Shown here: piece after piece, positions 11,906 to 23,599 of the stretch | How the letters are laid out: every line of letters begins with the position of its first letter | Numbering within the stretch: position 1 is the stretch's first letter | Source: Spinacia oleracea | Lineage: Eukaryota > Streptophyta > Magnoliopsida > Caryophyllales > Amaranthaceae | Reading direction: 5' to 3' | Length of the DNA: 64,000 nucleotides | Assembly: GCF_020520425.1 (NCBI RefSeq) | Contig: NC_079491.1 | Location: 25,287,449-25,351,448 of the forward strand | Position numbers and translations under genes: made by a program | The notes under the pieces: generated by a model | Told to the model about the DNA's origin: nothing | Seen by the model: the letters and a program-made list of their open reading frames with translations, nothing else | Database searches by the model: none

Positions 11906-14576
11906 ATTTATATACAACTACTCCAAAAAAGTGGAGTTGACATGTAAACAAAAATACAGTTTTTTAACTACAAGCTTCATGGATCATAGAGCATTCATGG
12001 ACTTCAGTTGGTGGAGGGGAGTTCCTGCATAAACAAATAGCAAAATAAAACTGAGCATAAAATAGTTATATAGTACCAAATCTAGGAGAGGCACAAAATA
12101 TAATATGATGAAGCTCATAAAGTAACAATTGCAATATATACTATTATAACTACCTACGAAATATAAACCTTAAATAAGCACCAGCATAAAATTTTGGAAT
12201 ACAACTGTAAATCGCCAAGGCTTGAGAAAAGAGCTCTCTGATTATAGTTTCAACGTTCAAGACTATGCTCCAAGCTTATTAACATATCCTTCCCAATAAA
12301 TCTTTTATCTAATGTTAGCTCCAAAAACGAAAAAGATCATGTCATAACACAAGCATTAGTACTCATTAGATAATCTCTAGAGAATTTACTTTTGACTATT
12401 AAACAAACATTCATGTTCATTTGTAGCCTCAAACTCTCAAAGAAAAAGCAGTTGGGGTTATGTTCAATTTTCAGTTGACATACAAAAGAAGTTAAGAAAT
12501 ATATGCAATATAACAAAGTAATAGAACTTGAACCATGGCTAACTCCCATATATCTACCCCTGTAGACACTTGCCTCATCTAGTTTAAGGGAGATTAGTGT
12601 TGTTCATTATAAAATCAATGTAACACTAACTTTTAACAATGCAAACTCTAACTTTGATGCAAACTCTAACTTTCAACAATGACAATTACGTTACAGAGAG
12701 AGGGAAGGGGTAGGGTGGGAGATAATAGTACCTTTCAAGAATTAGTGTACTTTCACTCTATACTGCATGCTGGCAAGTAGAGAAGAAGATGGAGAATTGG
12801 GCTTTTGTACTTTAGTCTTTCAAACCTGTCATCAAGTTACAGAAAAAAAAAAAGGTAACTAAAGCAACCAGCGTTGTACTGCTAACACAAGAAAGTTGTT
12901 GCATTACCCAAAAAGCCTATCCTCTGAGATTGATTGATGCGGTAAAATAATGGTAATATAGAAATTAAACCATCATTTTGGAGATAAATTATCATCACAA
13001 TAGTGTTGTTTAATTAATCAATGGCATTCAAAGGTTTAAAGGTATCTTCAGAGTATATATTTTCAACTCTTAATAAGCTAATGCTTGGAAGAACTTACAC
13101 TCAATGTAACAAAAAGAGAAGAGGGGATTCAAAGGTGGAAAGTTTATAACATCATACCTTTGTTATGATGATAGTAAGCCGCAAAACACAATCTGGCAAA
13201 CGAACCTCTGAACAGTCCTTTACATAATTCAGAACACTTAAATAAACCTCCTTTCCCAGATACCAAGAGTGCAAGTTTTCAGCTCATATATTCAAAATGC
13301 CGGAAATGTCAAGTGAAACCATAATGGCAGTCCATGCTCCGGGATAGACCTGAATGTGAGATATAAGACAAAGAGCCAGCAACAAGGTATAAAATTAGTG
13401 ATACGTAAGTAAGCTTACATGAAGTATAAATTTGAATATTCGTTGTAATTGCAAAATACTTCTTGAGCAAATGCATTATGTGCCATTTGTACTACTCATC
13501 TGATTCATCAATCCAGGGACCGAAAACTAGTGATTAAAATGAAATACGTCAAAAAAAGCTTAAACACAAAGCAAAGAAAAACATTTAAAAAACCATGAAA
13601 GAACACAAAAAGCTTATGCTGCAGCACTCAACAACCTTTGGCCTGCACCAAAGTCAATGAGTCAAACTTTGGCTAGGACAATAACTCAACAAATTCGCCT
13701 ATTGCATCTCCCAACCATCCCGGCCAGAACCTGACCATAGCAAGCAGCCAAGCACAACCAACCTTAACAAGAGCCCAATTAATAACCTGTTGCTGATCTA
13801 AACCAGACCAAGAATCAACTTGCAGAATACTATCACAATTGAAATTGCGGATTTACATGTTGTTATTCAATGAATAAAACCAACCACAGTCCTTAGAGTA
13901 CCACTATACACTAATCAAAGATTCACAGTCTCAACTCTAAAACAGACAACAACCTTAACCTTCTTGATTACACATTCAATTAAAGAGAAGTAAAAACTCA
14001 CTATTTTGTACTACGTAGTAATTGCGCCTACATGGATGAAGCAAAGACAAACAGACAATTATTAATGATCAACTCCTGCTTTAACCTTTACTTTCTTTAA
14101 ACTACACTAGGGACCTGGAGAGTTGGAGGAGTTCTGACAGTTTCACGAGCATTTGTGGACAAATTACTCAAACAGTTTGTGACAGCTGAACCTGAAATTT
14201 AGGTAATCAATTTTACTTGAGAGTTAAGAAATTCTCTCAGTTTCACCCTTCTCATTTATCCTGCAACTAACCTTGGCATGAAGTTGAGACATTCTATCTA
14301 GGATCCCCACCTGCGACTGCGTTACACATGACCTACTTCGCTAGATGGCTTACAAAGAAATAGGGGAAATAGTGAAATTTCTACTGTCATGATTCCTGTA
14401 TATGATCTTGGCTCGTGTTTTCTTTCATACGATGGTTGATAGTTGGCCTTGTATGAATGGTCTTAATTGAAGTCATTTTTTTTATTTTGGTTGGTTAGGT
14501 TTTCCATTATTTGACAAAGATATTGTCATGATGTTTTACCTTGTCTGTGTAGTTCACTCTTGTTTCTTGTTATTTA
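11906..14576. other. no gene seen
   Basis: AT-rich interior of the large Mutator-like element. Short open frames exist (for example 12337-12549, minus) but none shows a recognisable motif or paired splice signals that I trust. Confidence 0.4.
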
Positions 14577-14578
14577 AA

Positions 14579-15026
14579 ATGTTCAGGAACAAGAGATCAA
14601 TGGCACAGAGAAGATGCGAAGATGACAGGGGCCAACAGAACAGCAGAAGGAGGGCAACATATGTCTCAACTTTGCTCCATGACAGGGGCTATATGTTGCC
14701 CAAAACACTAATACAAAACACAAAACCCACAAAAAGAACAAATCTAACATCATCAATGGAAATGTTCTCCAACAATTACAACAACATGAGCCCGAACTCA
14801 AAATGTTCAGGAACAAGAGATCAATGGCACAGAGAAGATGCGAAGATGACAGGGGCCAACAGAACAGCAGAAGGAGGGCAACATATGTCTCAACTTTGCT
14901 CCATGACAGGGGCTATATGTTGCCCAAAACACTAATACAAAACACAAAACCCACAAAAAGAACAAATCTAACATCATCAATGGAAATGTTCTCCAACAAT
15001 TACAACAACATGAGCCCGAACTCAAA
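14579..15026. repeat. 224-bp tandem duplication
   Basis: Two essentially identical direct copies, beginning at ATGTTCAGGAACAAGAG at 14579 and again at 14803, each ending in CCCGAACTCAAA. The near identity implies a recent event. A further partial echo (GGCAACATAT, ACATATGTCTCAA) follows at about 15027-15058. The reading frame passing through both copies has no known domain. Confidence 0.9.
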
Positions 15027-15029
15027 GGC

Positions 15030-15821
15030 AACATATAGCACCTCAACATATGTCTCAATCTCTAAGTGAATAAGAACTTACCCATATCAAATTATACCAT
15101 GATTGCATTTTAATGTACTTAAAGAAAAGAAAAAAACTTTTTGGATAAAATCAAAGGCCATTAACCCAGCTTTTGTGAACTGAAACATAGTACGGAGAAA
15201 TATGGTATAATTAGCAAGAGTATTCTACGCATTAATTTCTAAGCTAGTAAAGAACCAGCAAAGAACCAACATCATTTTCAAATTACTAATTTTCTCAACA
15301 GGCAGTGAATAGGAATCATTCAAATTCAAAAGAAACTCATCATCCTCACAAGTCACATTCACATTAAAATGTGGGAGATCAACAATTCAGTATTGTAATA
15401 AAGAATGCAACTTGAGCAAGATGAACACCAACCTTAAAATCATCGTTAACTGAATCATATCCCATGACAACACATGTATGTATGTAACCAGGAGTCGAGG
15501 ACGAGGATTTCCCTTGTCGGTTGTCTGAAATTCCTTGATCTTTGTTGTCGTTGGATTAATCGGAAACATCAAATGCAGTCATTTTGTCGAACATGTGGTG
15601 GGGTTGTTCAACTGAGTGGAATTCGATCGATTTTGAATTGAACAGAAAATTTACCAAACCCCCCGATTATGAAGACCAACAACAACTTCAATTTGGACTT
15701 AAAGTTTCAGAAAATTTGTTCATTTTTTTTTGTCACATAGATAAACTGCTTCCTCCGAATGTGGATGAGAAAGTGGGGGTATTTTTAATGCTTTTATTTT
15801 TATTGAAAAACTAATTTTAAT
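15030..15821. other. inner right arm of the large Mutator-like element
   Basis: No recognisable gene. On the minus strand 15390-15600 resembles a short coding exon with a donor-like site but has no family similarity that I can name; it could be a captured host fragment or the element's own leader. Confidence 0.3.
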
Positions 15822-16110
15822 TAAAAAATAAAAATTAAAAAGTCAGCATAATCAACGGTTCTCATGAGTCAACGAAAATAAAAGGCTGAGATTCATTTTA
15901 TTATGGTGGCTACCATTTTATGGTAGCTATTGCAAAATTTTCCTTTAATAAAACACAAAAATTGATTGTTGACTTTTGTGTTAATAATGGAGTAGTAATA
16001 GAGTTGTGCATGGGGGTATTAACAAGGCAGCCTGATCGCTAACTACTCAATTCTCGGCTCGAAAAAGTCCGGTGAAAGCTCGGCTCGACTCGAGCTCAAG
16101 TTAGGATATA

Positions 16111-16329
16111 CTCCCTCCATTCTTTTTTTATCTACCTGTTTCTATAAATGTCGTTTCTATTTGATCTTCTTGTTTCTATTTTTGGACATGACTTTTTACC
16201 ATAAATTTTCCCACCATCCCTTATTTAATTCATTCATATTTCCCCATTCACCCACTCAACCCCACTTTTATGATTTTTTATTACTTTAATAAAAATATCT
16301 CTCCTTCATTTCTTTAGTGGAGCGCTATA
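16111..16329. mobile_element. truncated Stowaway-type MITE
   Basis: Begins CTCCCTCCATTC after a TA dinucleotide, as do the complete MITEs elsewhere in the window, but lacks the matching GGAGGGAG end. It stops where the foldback element begins, so the right end was probably lost or displaced. Confidence 0.5.
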
Positions 16330-17584
16330 CCCCGCCCTATTAATACTCACCCACCCTATTAAATGTCACCATTAACCCCTCCTTATATTTACCCCTTCAT
16401 GTTTTACCTTTTACCTTACTTTTACTCACCATCTTACCTTCAACCTTACCACCCACCTTCAACCTTCCAACATTCCGCCAACCACCACTCCGACAGACCT
16501 CTGACAGACCCCCGGCCATACCTCCGGCGACCCAAAAAATATATTTTTTTGTCCGGTAAAACTTACAGAGGCTTCTTCAGTTTGAGCTTCACCATGGTAG
16601 AGACTTCTGCAGTTTAAGTTCGTACCATGGTAGGAGCTCAAACTGCAGAAGTCTCTACCATGGTAGAAGCTCAAAATGAAGAAGTCTCCCTTGGTAGAGA
16701 CTTCTTCGTTTTAAGCTTCCACCATAGTAGAAGCTTAAACAATAGAAGTCTCCACCATGATCCGAACTTAAAACGAAAAAGTCTAATTAATTTATTTCCG
16801 GAATAACTATTTCAATTCAACACTTAATTACCAAAACTATTCGTATTTAATATCACTAATTAAATAAAAAAAATAGAATTACATTTTTTTTTAGCATGGA
16901 GACTTCTATGTTTTAAGCTTCCACCATGGTGTAGACTTCTTCGTTTAAAGCTTCCACCATGGTAGAAGCTCAAACAACATAAGTATTCACCATGGTGCGA
17001 GCTCAAAAAAAAAAGTCTAACTAATATTTTTCGGAATAATTATTTCAAATTCAACAATAATTAAAATTGAATTAATATGCAGGCTTCTTCATTTTAAGCT
17101 TCCACCATGGTAGAGACTTCTGCAGTTTGAGCTCCTACCATGGTAGGAGCTCAAACTGGTAGGAGCTCAAACTGCAGAAGTCTCTACCATGGTGGAAGCT
17201 TAAAATGAAGAAGCCTCTGTAAGTTTTAACGGACAAAAACAAAATTATCTTTTGGAATGACGTGGATATTCCCCGGGATGACTCGTACATGTAAGAATTT
17301 TGACGCATTTTTTTGCCGGAAATTTGCGTCGTCGGAAAAAGTGTTTGCCGGAGTGGTGGAAGCCGCCGGATTTCTGTCGCCAGAATTTTGGCTGGAGGTC
17401 CGGCCATAGTGGTGGCTGCCAGAATGTTGGAAGGTTGAAGGTGGGTTGTAAGATTGAAGGTGAGTTGTAAGGTTGAAGGTAAGATGGTGAGTAAAAGTAA
17501 GGTAAAAGGTAAAAATAAAAGGGGTAAATATTAAAGGGGTAGTTAAGACATTTAATAGGGCGGGTGAGTAATAGTGGGGCGGGG
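16330..17584. mobile_element. foldback transposon with long inverted arms
   Basis: The outer arms are inverted copies over about 180 bp: both start CCCCGCCC, then CACCC-CCCTATTAAATGTC, then TTTTACCTTTTACCTTAC and a CTTCAACCTTCCAACATTC block. The core (about 16560-17220) holds several smaller palindromes around CCACCATGGTAGAGACTTC and AGCTTCCACCATGGTAG. No transposase is seen. Similar TTTAGT hexamers lie near both borders but a clean target duplication was not found. Confidence 0.75.
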
Positions 17585-17746
17585 TTTAGTAAGCCTCCTT
17601 TATGAATTGAGATCATGATACATGTAGACATAAATGATTCAACGGGAGACAAGAATTTCCAGGAAATTTGGAACATTTTGTTTCTCAGTGGAAGAGTTGT
17701 TTTCAAGTAGTGTTTGGTCAAATTATATACTCCATAATAACCAATA

Positions 17747-17970
17747 CTCCCTGTGTCCCTTTTAGTTTGATCCATTTTCCGTTTTAGTCTGTACTTAAAA
17801 GATTGATCCATTATAAAAAAAAAAAAAAAAAAAATCATGGGATCACAACTTTACTTTCATATAAATTACATTTGGCCCACCACTTTTTTATCTTGTTAAT
17901 TTCTACACAATCAATTCTTAATAAGCACTATTAGTGCATGGAGCAAACAATTAAGGATCGGGCGAGGGAG
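17747..17970. mobile_element. Stowaway-type MITE
   Basis: Ends CTCCCTGTGTCCCTTTTAG and, degenerate, CGGGCGAGGGAG, flanked by TA on both sides. Internal poly-A run at 17815-17834. Confidence 0.65.
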
Positions 17971-18134
17971 TATTTGATTGATTGGTTTGAGATTATTTTT
18001 TGGTTGAATATGCGACTAGGCTAGATTAATAGGTTTTCCACATTTAAGGACATTCTAGTCATTTCGAATAAGTAACTCGATGGGTCATACATAATGGGTC
18101 CGGACAACTTTACAAACTTTTATATAAGGCAGTC

Positions 18135-20813
18135 TGTAATACCCCGAATTTTTAAAACTCGGTTAATTAGGCTTAATTATTTTTATTTAGCTTAAAATCG
18201 TTTTAAATCCTAATTTCGAACTTTATTTTTAATTACGAAGTTTTATTTCCCGCGAAATGTCAATATCATTACACGATTTTAATTTCAAATTTACGAACTC
18301 AACGACTCTTTTTAAATCTTAATTATTTCGGATTTTTAATAATTTCGAAACGTTTTTATTTTATTCGAAAACTAAATTTTATTTTTCGTAACAAAAGATT
18401 ATTTGGAAACTTGATTTTAATTAAACATTACTATTCTAATTAATCTCCTAAAATAGCACCAAATTTTCAGAAATCTTGCCTAACTAAGTGAAATGACCAA
18501 AATGCCCCTAAGGAACAAATTGGCATCTTTCCTTCTCTTTCCTTGCTATTCACGTTCAAACAACAGCATACAAACAAGAACAAGAATGAAGGAATTCCTT
18601 CATTCCTCTTCACCCACAATTCAGTCCAAATGCATGCCTTGCTTCCAAAGAATTTCAGCTTATTGATCACTCAACTTCACACTTTAAACAAGCCACAAAT
18701 TGTCACCATTTTTCCAAATCAGTTAACCAAAAACTGAAAATCATTCTCCCTTGCTCCATCTGATTCGAGCCACCACAACAAACACCATCAACAACCGCAA
18801 CTGCCACCACCTCAACCACCAACTACCACCACTATCACCTTCGTCCCACACCACTCAACCACCTCTGTCTCCGCCCAGAACTCATCGGAAAACACCCCTC
18901 AAACCTCCCCTGCCCCTCGTCTCTTTCTCCCCTGCCGCACCACCGTACCGCAGCCACCGTCCACCATCACCACCCTGCACCCTGATCTCCGTCGCCCAAA
19001 AACCCCCGGTGCTCCGCTCTTACCGCCGCCCAGAACAGCCCAAAAAATACCCCCCCTCCCCTGTCTTTCCCCTGTTTCGCGCGACCACCCTTTCCCCCTT
19101 CCCTGTTGTTCCGCCGCCGTGAACCAACAACCACCATCACCGGCGCACCTTCGCGTCTCCGTGCCGCCCAGGATTCAGCCACCGCCGTCCCTTCTTCCTC
19201 CTTCCCCTCTCCTCTCTCCTTCCTTTGCGTTGCTTCCCCTGTTCCTTCGAGCCTCAGTTTCGAAAAGAAACGAGTTCCAGTGATTGGAACTTTGTTTCTT
19301 TTATTCCTCAAATTGAGCCCAACCCTTTGTTTTGGCCCAATATCCCAAAGTAAGCTCTATTCTTTTATTTAAACACCCATGTTAATATTTCATGAAAATC
19401 AATTATTATTTATTTTAATTGTATAAATTTTAAATGATAATATCAGTTTTATTTAAATAATATTTTTCGTTAATTTATGAAATTAAATAATATTTATGTA
19501 AATCGATTTATGAAATTTTGATTGAAATCTTGTTGAATAATATTTTCAATAATTTATAAAAATATATTTTTATGAAATTCATTACTTCAAAATTCACTAT
19601 CTATGAATTCATTATTTATAAAATATTGGTTTTAAAGTGTTTATCGTTTTAATAACTAATTCTATAATTGGATACTTTGAAAGAAATCGAACTCGGAGCT
19701 CAGGACGAACGAACCAAGGAAAAAGGCCTAGCAATCATGGAATTGAGGTAACGGTTATTGCTAGTACCCGCATTCCCTTCGAAATGTATTTATGAATGAT
19801 GTTATGAATAATTGATGTTTTATAATGATGTTTTATGAATTGCGGGATTACAAGTATGATTTGATTGAATTGTTTTACGATAATGCAGCTTTATGCAAAG
19901 TATTGATTTAATGAATTATTATTCCTGAAAGAAATGATTTTATTAAATAACGAGATTTAATGGTTTATTGAACCACCCTGAATGATTGAGATTTTCCTGA
20001 TTAATGTTCGATTAAAAGAAATGTAAACATGATAAATGAAAGTCTAAGAACTGGTCAAGTTCCCCTGATATGGAGCCCAGGCTCCCCCTGATAAGAAGCA
20101 CTGGCTTCCCCTGATATGGAACCAAGGCTCCCCCTGATAAGAAGCACTGGCTTCCCCTGATATGGAACCAAGGTTTCCCCTGAAATGAAGCACTGGCTTC
20201 CCCTATTATGGAGCATTGACTCCCCCTGTTATGAAGCACTGCTTCCCCTGTTCGTAGGAGACGTCCTACCATGTTTTCCTGTAAAGTCATGACGACCAGA
20301 ATAATACTGTTAAAAAGGAAAAAGATTAATGAAATGACGTTCCTGAAATTAATGTTCCTGAATGATGTTTTTGAAATGATGCTTCTGAAATATTGATTTA
20401 TTAAATGTTTTACTATATTCTATTCTCCCTGTTTATTAAATAAAATGAATTGAAATGATGTTACGATGCTAGGGTAACTTGTTACTGAGTCTTCGGCTCA
20501 CCGTTTTGTTTTCCGTTTTAGGTACTGCTGGGGACCACGGAAATGAGTAGTGGCGAGGATTTCACCATTACCATGTTCACCTAAGTCAATGTTAAGTTGT
20601 AACAAGTTTAAGTAAAGATTCTGGATTATGTTACGTACTTTTATTAAGGATTTAAAAAGGATCATTATGTTAATCTTGGAGTTTAATAGCTTATGATTGA
20701 TGGTTGCCTTGTAATTCCCAAGAGGGAGTTACGGCAGTAATGTCCCGACCGAATTAGGTTAATTCCGCTGCTAATTATGCTTTAATAAGTGATTTAGAGG
20801 TCGGGGTGTTACA
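18135..20813 (+). mobile_element. solo LTR (probably Ty3/Gypsy)
   Basis: A 2679-bp block starting TGTAATACCCCGAA and ending TCGGGGTGTTACA, the TG...CA form of an LTR with partly inverted tips. It is flanked by identical 5-bp direct repeats, CAGTC (18130-18134 and 20814-20818). There is no primer-binding site, polypurine tract or gag/pol, and no second LTR, so it is best read as a solo LTR left by unequal recombination. TGTAACACCCC-like LTR tips are typical of plant Gypsy elements; the lineage is inferred. A cytosine-rich segment (18770-19250) and an internal minisatellite lie inside. The proline-rich frame at 18751-19122 is considered incidental. Confidence 0.8.
20058..20252. repeat. tandem repeat inside the solo LTR
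   Basis: About eight units of roughly 24 bp alternating between CCCCTGATATGGAACC-type and CCCCTGATAAGAAGCAC-type sequences, giving a higher-order period near 48 bp. Confidence 0.85.
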
Positions 20814-20852
20814 CAGTCTTATACAAAAGATCGTCTGGGTATATATAAGTTA

Positions 20853-21224
20853 CTCCCTTCGTTTCTTTTTGTTTGTTACGTTTGGATTTTTGCACGTTTA
20901 TTAACGTATAATAAAGATTCTTTTTCTTTTTTATTAAAAAAATAAACTCAAGTAAAACATCAATCCACTAATCATTATAACAACCAACAAAATTGTTTTA
21001 TTTATCAAAATGAACCAATGGAAAAACACAAAGATTGCTAACTTAACATATTTGGGAAATTGCAAAGATATTTAATAAGTTGAAAAAATTGGACCAATTA
21101 AATTAAAAGATGGCACACAAAATGATAGTATAATAAGTTTATAAAAGGAAAGATTCTCCCACTTAACAAACATTATGAAACACCATAAAAGAAATACGTA
21201 ACAAACAAAAAGAAACGGAGGGAG
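20853..21224. mobile_element. complete Stowaway-type MITE, 372 bp
   Basis: Terminal inverted repeats CTCCCTTCGTTTCTTTTTG and its inverse (CAAAAAGAAACGGAGGGAG), extending about 35 bp inwards through a GTTTGTTACG block. Flanked by TA on both sides, the target duplication of Tc1/mariner MITEs. Confidence 0.9.
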
Positions 21225-21227
21225 TAA

Positions 21228-21350
21228 GTAATAGAATTAATTAGTTAGGCATTGAAACCAATTAGTTAAGTTCTTAAACCATTTAGTTAAGCATTTAAAC
21301 CAATTAATTAAACAATAAGACCAATTAATTAAGTAATGAAAGTAATTTTT
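21228..21350. repeat. short tandem repeat, about 20-bp unit
   Basis: Degenerate units of the form AAACCAATTAGTTAAG repeated six times. Confidence 0.75.
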
Positions 21351-21818
21351 TTTATAATCTTACACAAAAGTTGCAGAACAACTTTGATTAAAGATAAACA
21401 GGACAATGACAACCCAAACTCAAAGTTGGATAAATGCTAAATGGGATATGAATCCGAGTTGGAAGTTGCATGTTAACCACCAGGTACTCTTTGGTATAAC
21501 GGTCACATATTGTTTGGGCCAAATTGATGTCTCCCTTTCACGATTTAATTAAAGAAACAAATTAAAGGCTAATCCTATCATAATCATCTTTAATCGTAAT
21601 ACTTATTTTGGTCCAAACGTGAAATGACTCAGGAGTAAAATAAAGTTGCTACTTGACACAACTTGATTCAAATAATATCACAAAGTCGGCCGTTCGAAAA
21701 TGACATAAATATTAGATTTTATGTTATTCTATGTATTCAGTACCAGATTTTAGCCCATGAGATACACGGAAATTAAATTGTTAAATTAAAATAAAATTTC
21801 TATATATACTAACTGCTA

Positions 21819-22077
21819 CTCCCTCCGTCCCTTAATACTCGCATCGTTTTAACTGGACACGCTTGCCAATGCACAACTTTGACCACTGATATCTTTAACT
21901 ACATATTATAAAAACTTATAAAATGTTAATATTTTGAAAATATATATTAAGATGAAGCCAACAATATATTATATACTAACATTTGTTTTCATATACTAGA
22001 AATAAAATAGGGTCAAAGTGAATTATGTAAATAGTGCAAAAAGTCAAAACGATGCGAGTATTAAGGGACAGAGGGAG
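21819..22077. mobile_element. complete Stowaway-type MITE, 259 bp
   Basis: Terminal inverted repeats CTCCCTCCGTCCCTTAATAC and the inverse (GTATTAAGGGACAGAGGGAG), continuing inwards through GCATCGTTTTAACT. TA duplicated on both sides. Confidence 0.92.
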
Positions 22078-22109
22078 TATGTTTTATATATTAGATTAGA
22101 TTAGTTTTT

Positions 22110-22625
22110 TATTTTGGATTAAATTTCATTTTAGATTTATTTTTTAATTATTTAGATTTATTTTTTTAATTATTAGAGTGTTTGATTTCGGATGAAGTTG
22201 TATATGCGTAATATTAGTAATTAATTAATAAAATTATATACGTGACACCTAATTATTATCTACCCGTGGCACTCGAATTTTTTATTCAAATATAATTTTG
22301 AAATCTTATTTTTCATTGGTCAAAACTCATTAGCTTTTCTACGTGGTGCTCCATGGATTAGTGTTTGATTTTGGATTGAATTTGTTTTAGGTTAGTGTTT
22401 AATTTTGGATGAACTTTATTGTATAGATTAGTGTTTTATTTTGGATGAATTTTATTTTAGATTTTTTTTATTATTAGAGTGTTTGATTTTGTATGGAGTT
22501 GTATATATTAATAATAATTAATTAAAATATCATGGCACTCGATTTTTTTAATTCAAAATAAATTAGAAATCTTATTTTTCATTGGCCGAAACCAATAGTA
22601 ATCCTAGGTGGCGCTCTAATATTTC
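22110..22625. repeat. diverged tandem duplication of about 300 bp
   Basis: Two successive blocks each contain, in order, ATTAGAGTGTTTGATTT, GGAGTTGTATAT-like, GTGGCACTCGA/ATGGCACTCGA, AAATCTTATTTTTCATTGG and GTGGTGCTC/GTGGCGCTC. It resembles pieces of a degraded non-autonomous transposon, class not determined. Confidence 0.6.
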
Positions 22626-22629
22626 AGCA

Positions 22630-23212
22630 AATATGTCTCCCACAAGAAGATTGATTTTGTTGTATTTGTGTTGTACTCTATTTATCTATTTTCACTGATC
22701 AGATAAGATAAATGCGTAAAAAGAAGGTAATTTAAGTATAATTTATAACCAAAATAAATTGTGATAAGTTTTAATATGGAGTAAGTTTAGACTTGATCAT
22801 ATGCAATCTGGCCCGTTGGCTCTGTTTGAAAAATGTCTTGTTGGTAAAATAACTATTGATACCAGAAAAAACCACAGACGAAGAGAAGATATTACTTGAT
22901 TGTAGATATCATAAGAATAGCGTTGCGCCGTGATATGAAGGCCACTGCCTTAAAAGCGAATGTCGCCACATGCTTATACTGACGAACGCCCCCAAGGTTA
23001 ACACAACACCTCTGGATTCTACACCCCCAAACTCAAAGGTTGAAATTGCATGTTCAAGAACTGATGAGATCTCGAATGGGGGTATTAGAGTTTTATTTTG
23101 GGTTTTATGTCTCTCCATAAATCTGAATAATATAATACACTGAAATAAAATAATAGGAAAACATTTATATGTTTCGCGAGAAAGGGAAACAAAATAAGGT
23201 GGGTTCAAGTTC
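22630..23212. other. no gene seen
   Basis: Non-coding AT-rich DNA. The open frame on the minus strand (22909-23208) lacks any recognisable domain. Confidence 0.4.
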
Positions 23213-23332
23213 TACCGGTCCATTTAACCCGACCGCCGCCTAGACTTGAAAGCCTCCAAATGCATTATTATTTTTGGTCCACCGGACCATTTAACCCGAC
23301 CGGGCTCAAAATTGAAAACCTCCAAATGCATC
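23213..23332. repeat. 68-bp-period direct duplication
   Basis: ACCGGTCCATTTAACCCGACC...CTCCAAATGCA at 23213 recurs as ACCGGACCATTTAACCCGAC...CTCCAAATGCA at 23281. The second copy ends exactly where the Helitron begins. Confidence 0.75.
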
Positions 23333-23599
23333 TATACTATATAGTAAAAGGCGTTTATAAGAAAGTATACATGGCACATGGCGCTCTTCTTATGGGTCGT
23401 TCGTTTTATGTATTCTTCATATACAATAAAAAAAATGACAAATATGGTTTGCATAAGGTTTGAACCTCTAACCTTGCGTTAAACAATAACACTTTTACCA
23501 CTAAGTTATTACATGTTTCATGTTATCATTGCAAAAAAAAGAGTAAATGTGAATGTTATTAATGTTGTATCTAGACATCGCCCGAGCCCAAAAATTAGT
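23331..23599 (+). mobile_element. small non-autonomous Helitron
   Basis: 5' end TCTATACTATATAGTAAAAGGC preceded by A and 3' end GCCCGAGCCCAAAAATTAGT followed by T, matching plant Helitron termini (TC...CTRRT inserted between A and T, here TTAGT). No Rep/helicase coding. It belongs to the same family as the element at 61185-61550, sharing the GTGGCGCTCT/ATGGCGCTCT block and the intron-like 'gaacctctaacct' region. Confidence 0.75.

Larger units (their letters stand above)
1864..15943. mobile_element. 14-kb Mutator-like element (non-autonomous)
   Basis: The two ends are inverted copies of each other over roughly 115-120 bp (1864-about 1980 and 15943-about 15825). Both begin GGAA, contain the small palindrome CTACCATAAAATGGTAG, and then ATCTCAGCCTTT and GACTCAT blocks. 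Both sides are flanked by the same 9 bp, TTTAATAAA (1855-1863 and 15944-15952). A 9-bp target duplication with long inverted ends is the hallmark of Mutator-like elements. No transposase reading frame is recognisable inside, so it would depend on an autonomous relative. Later insertions (an AT-microsatellite-flanked TIR element, repeats, a 224-bp tandem duplication) account for part of its size. The alternative, two separate solo ends with matching flanks by chance, is unlikely but not excluded. Confidence 0.7.

Noticed and set aside
14528-15069. Open frames spanning the 224-bp duplication
   Set aside because: Frame repeats simply because the DNA is duplicated; no known domain and both strands are open, which points to chance.
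18751-19122. Proline-rich 123-codon open frame
   Set aside because: Lies inside a solo LTR, results from C-rich composition, and has an overlapping open frame on the other strand.
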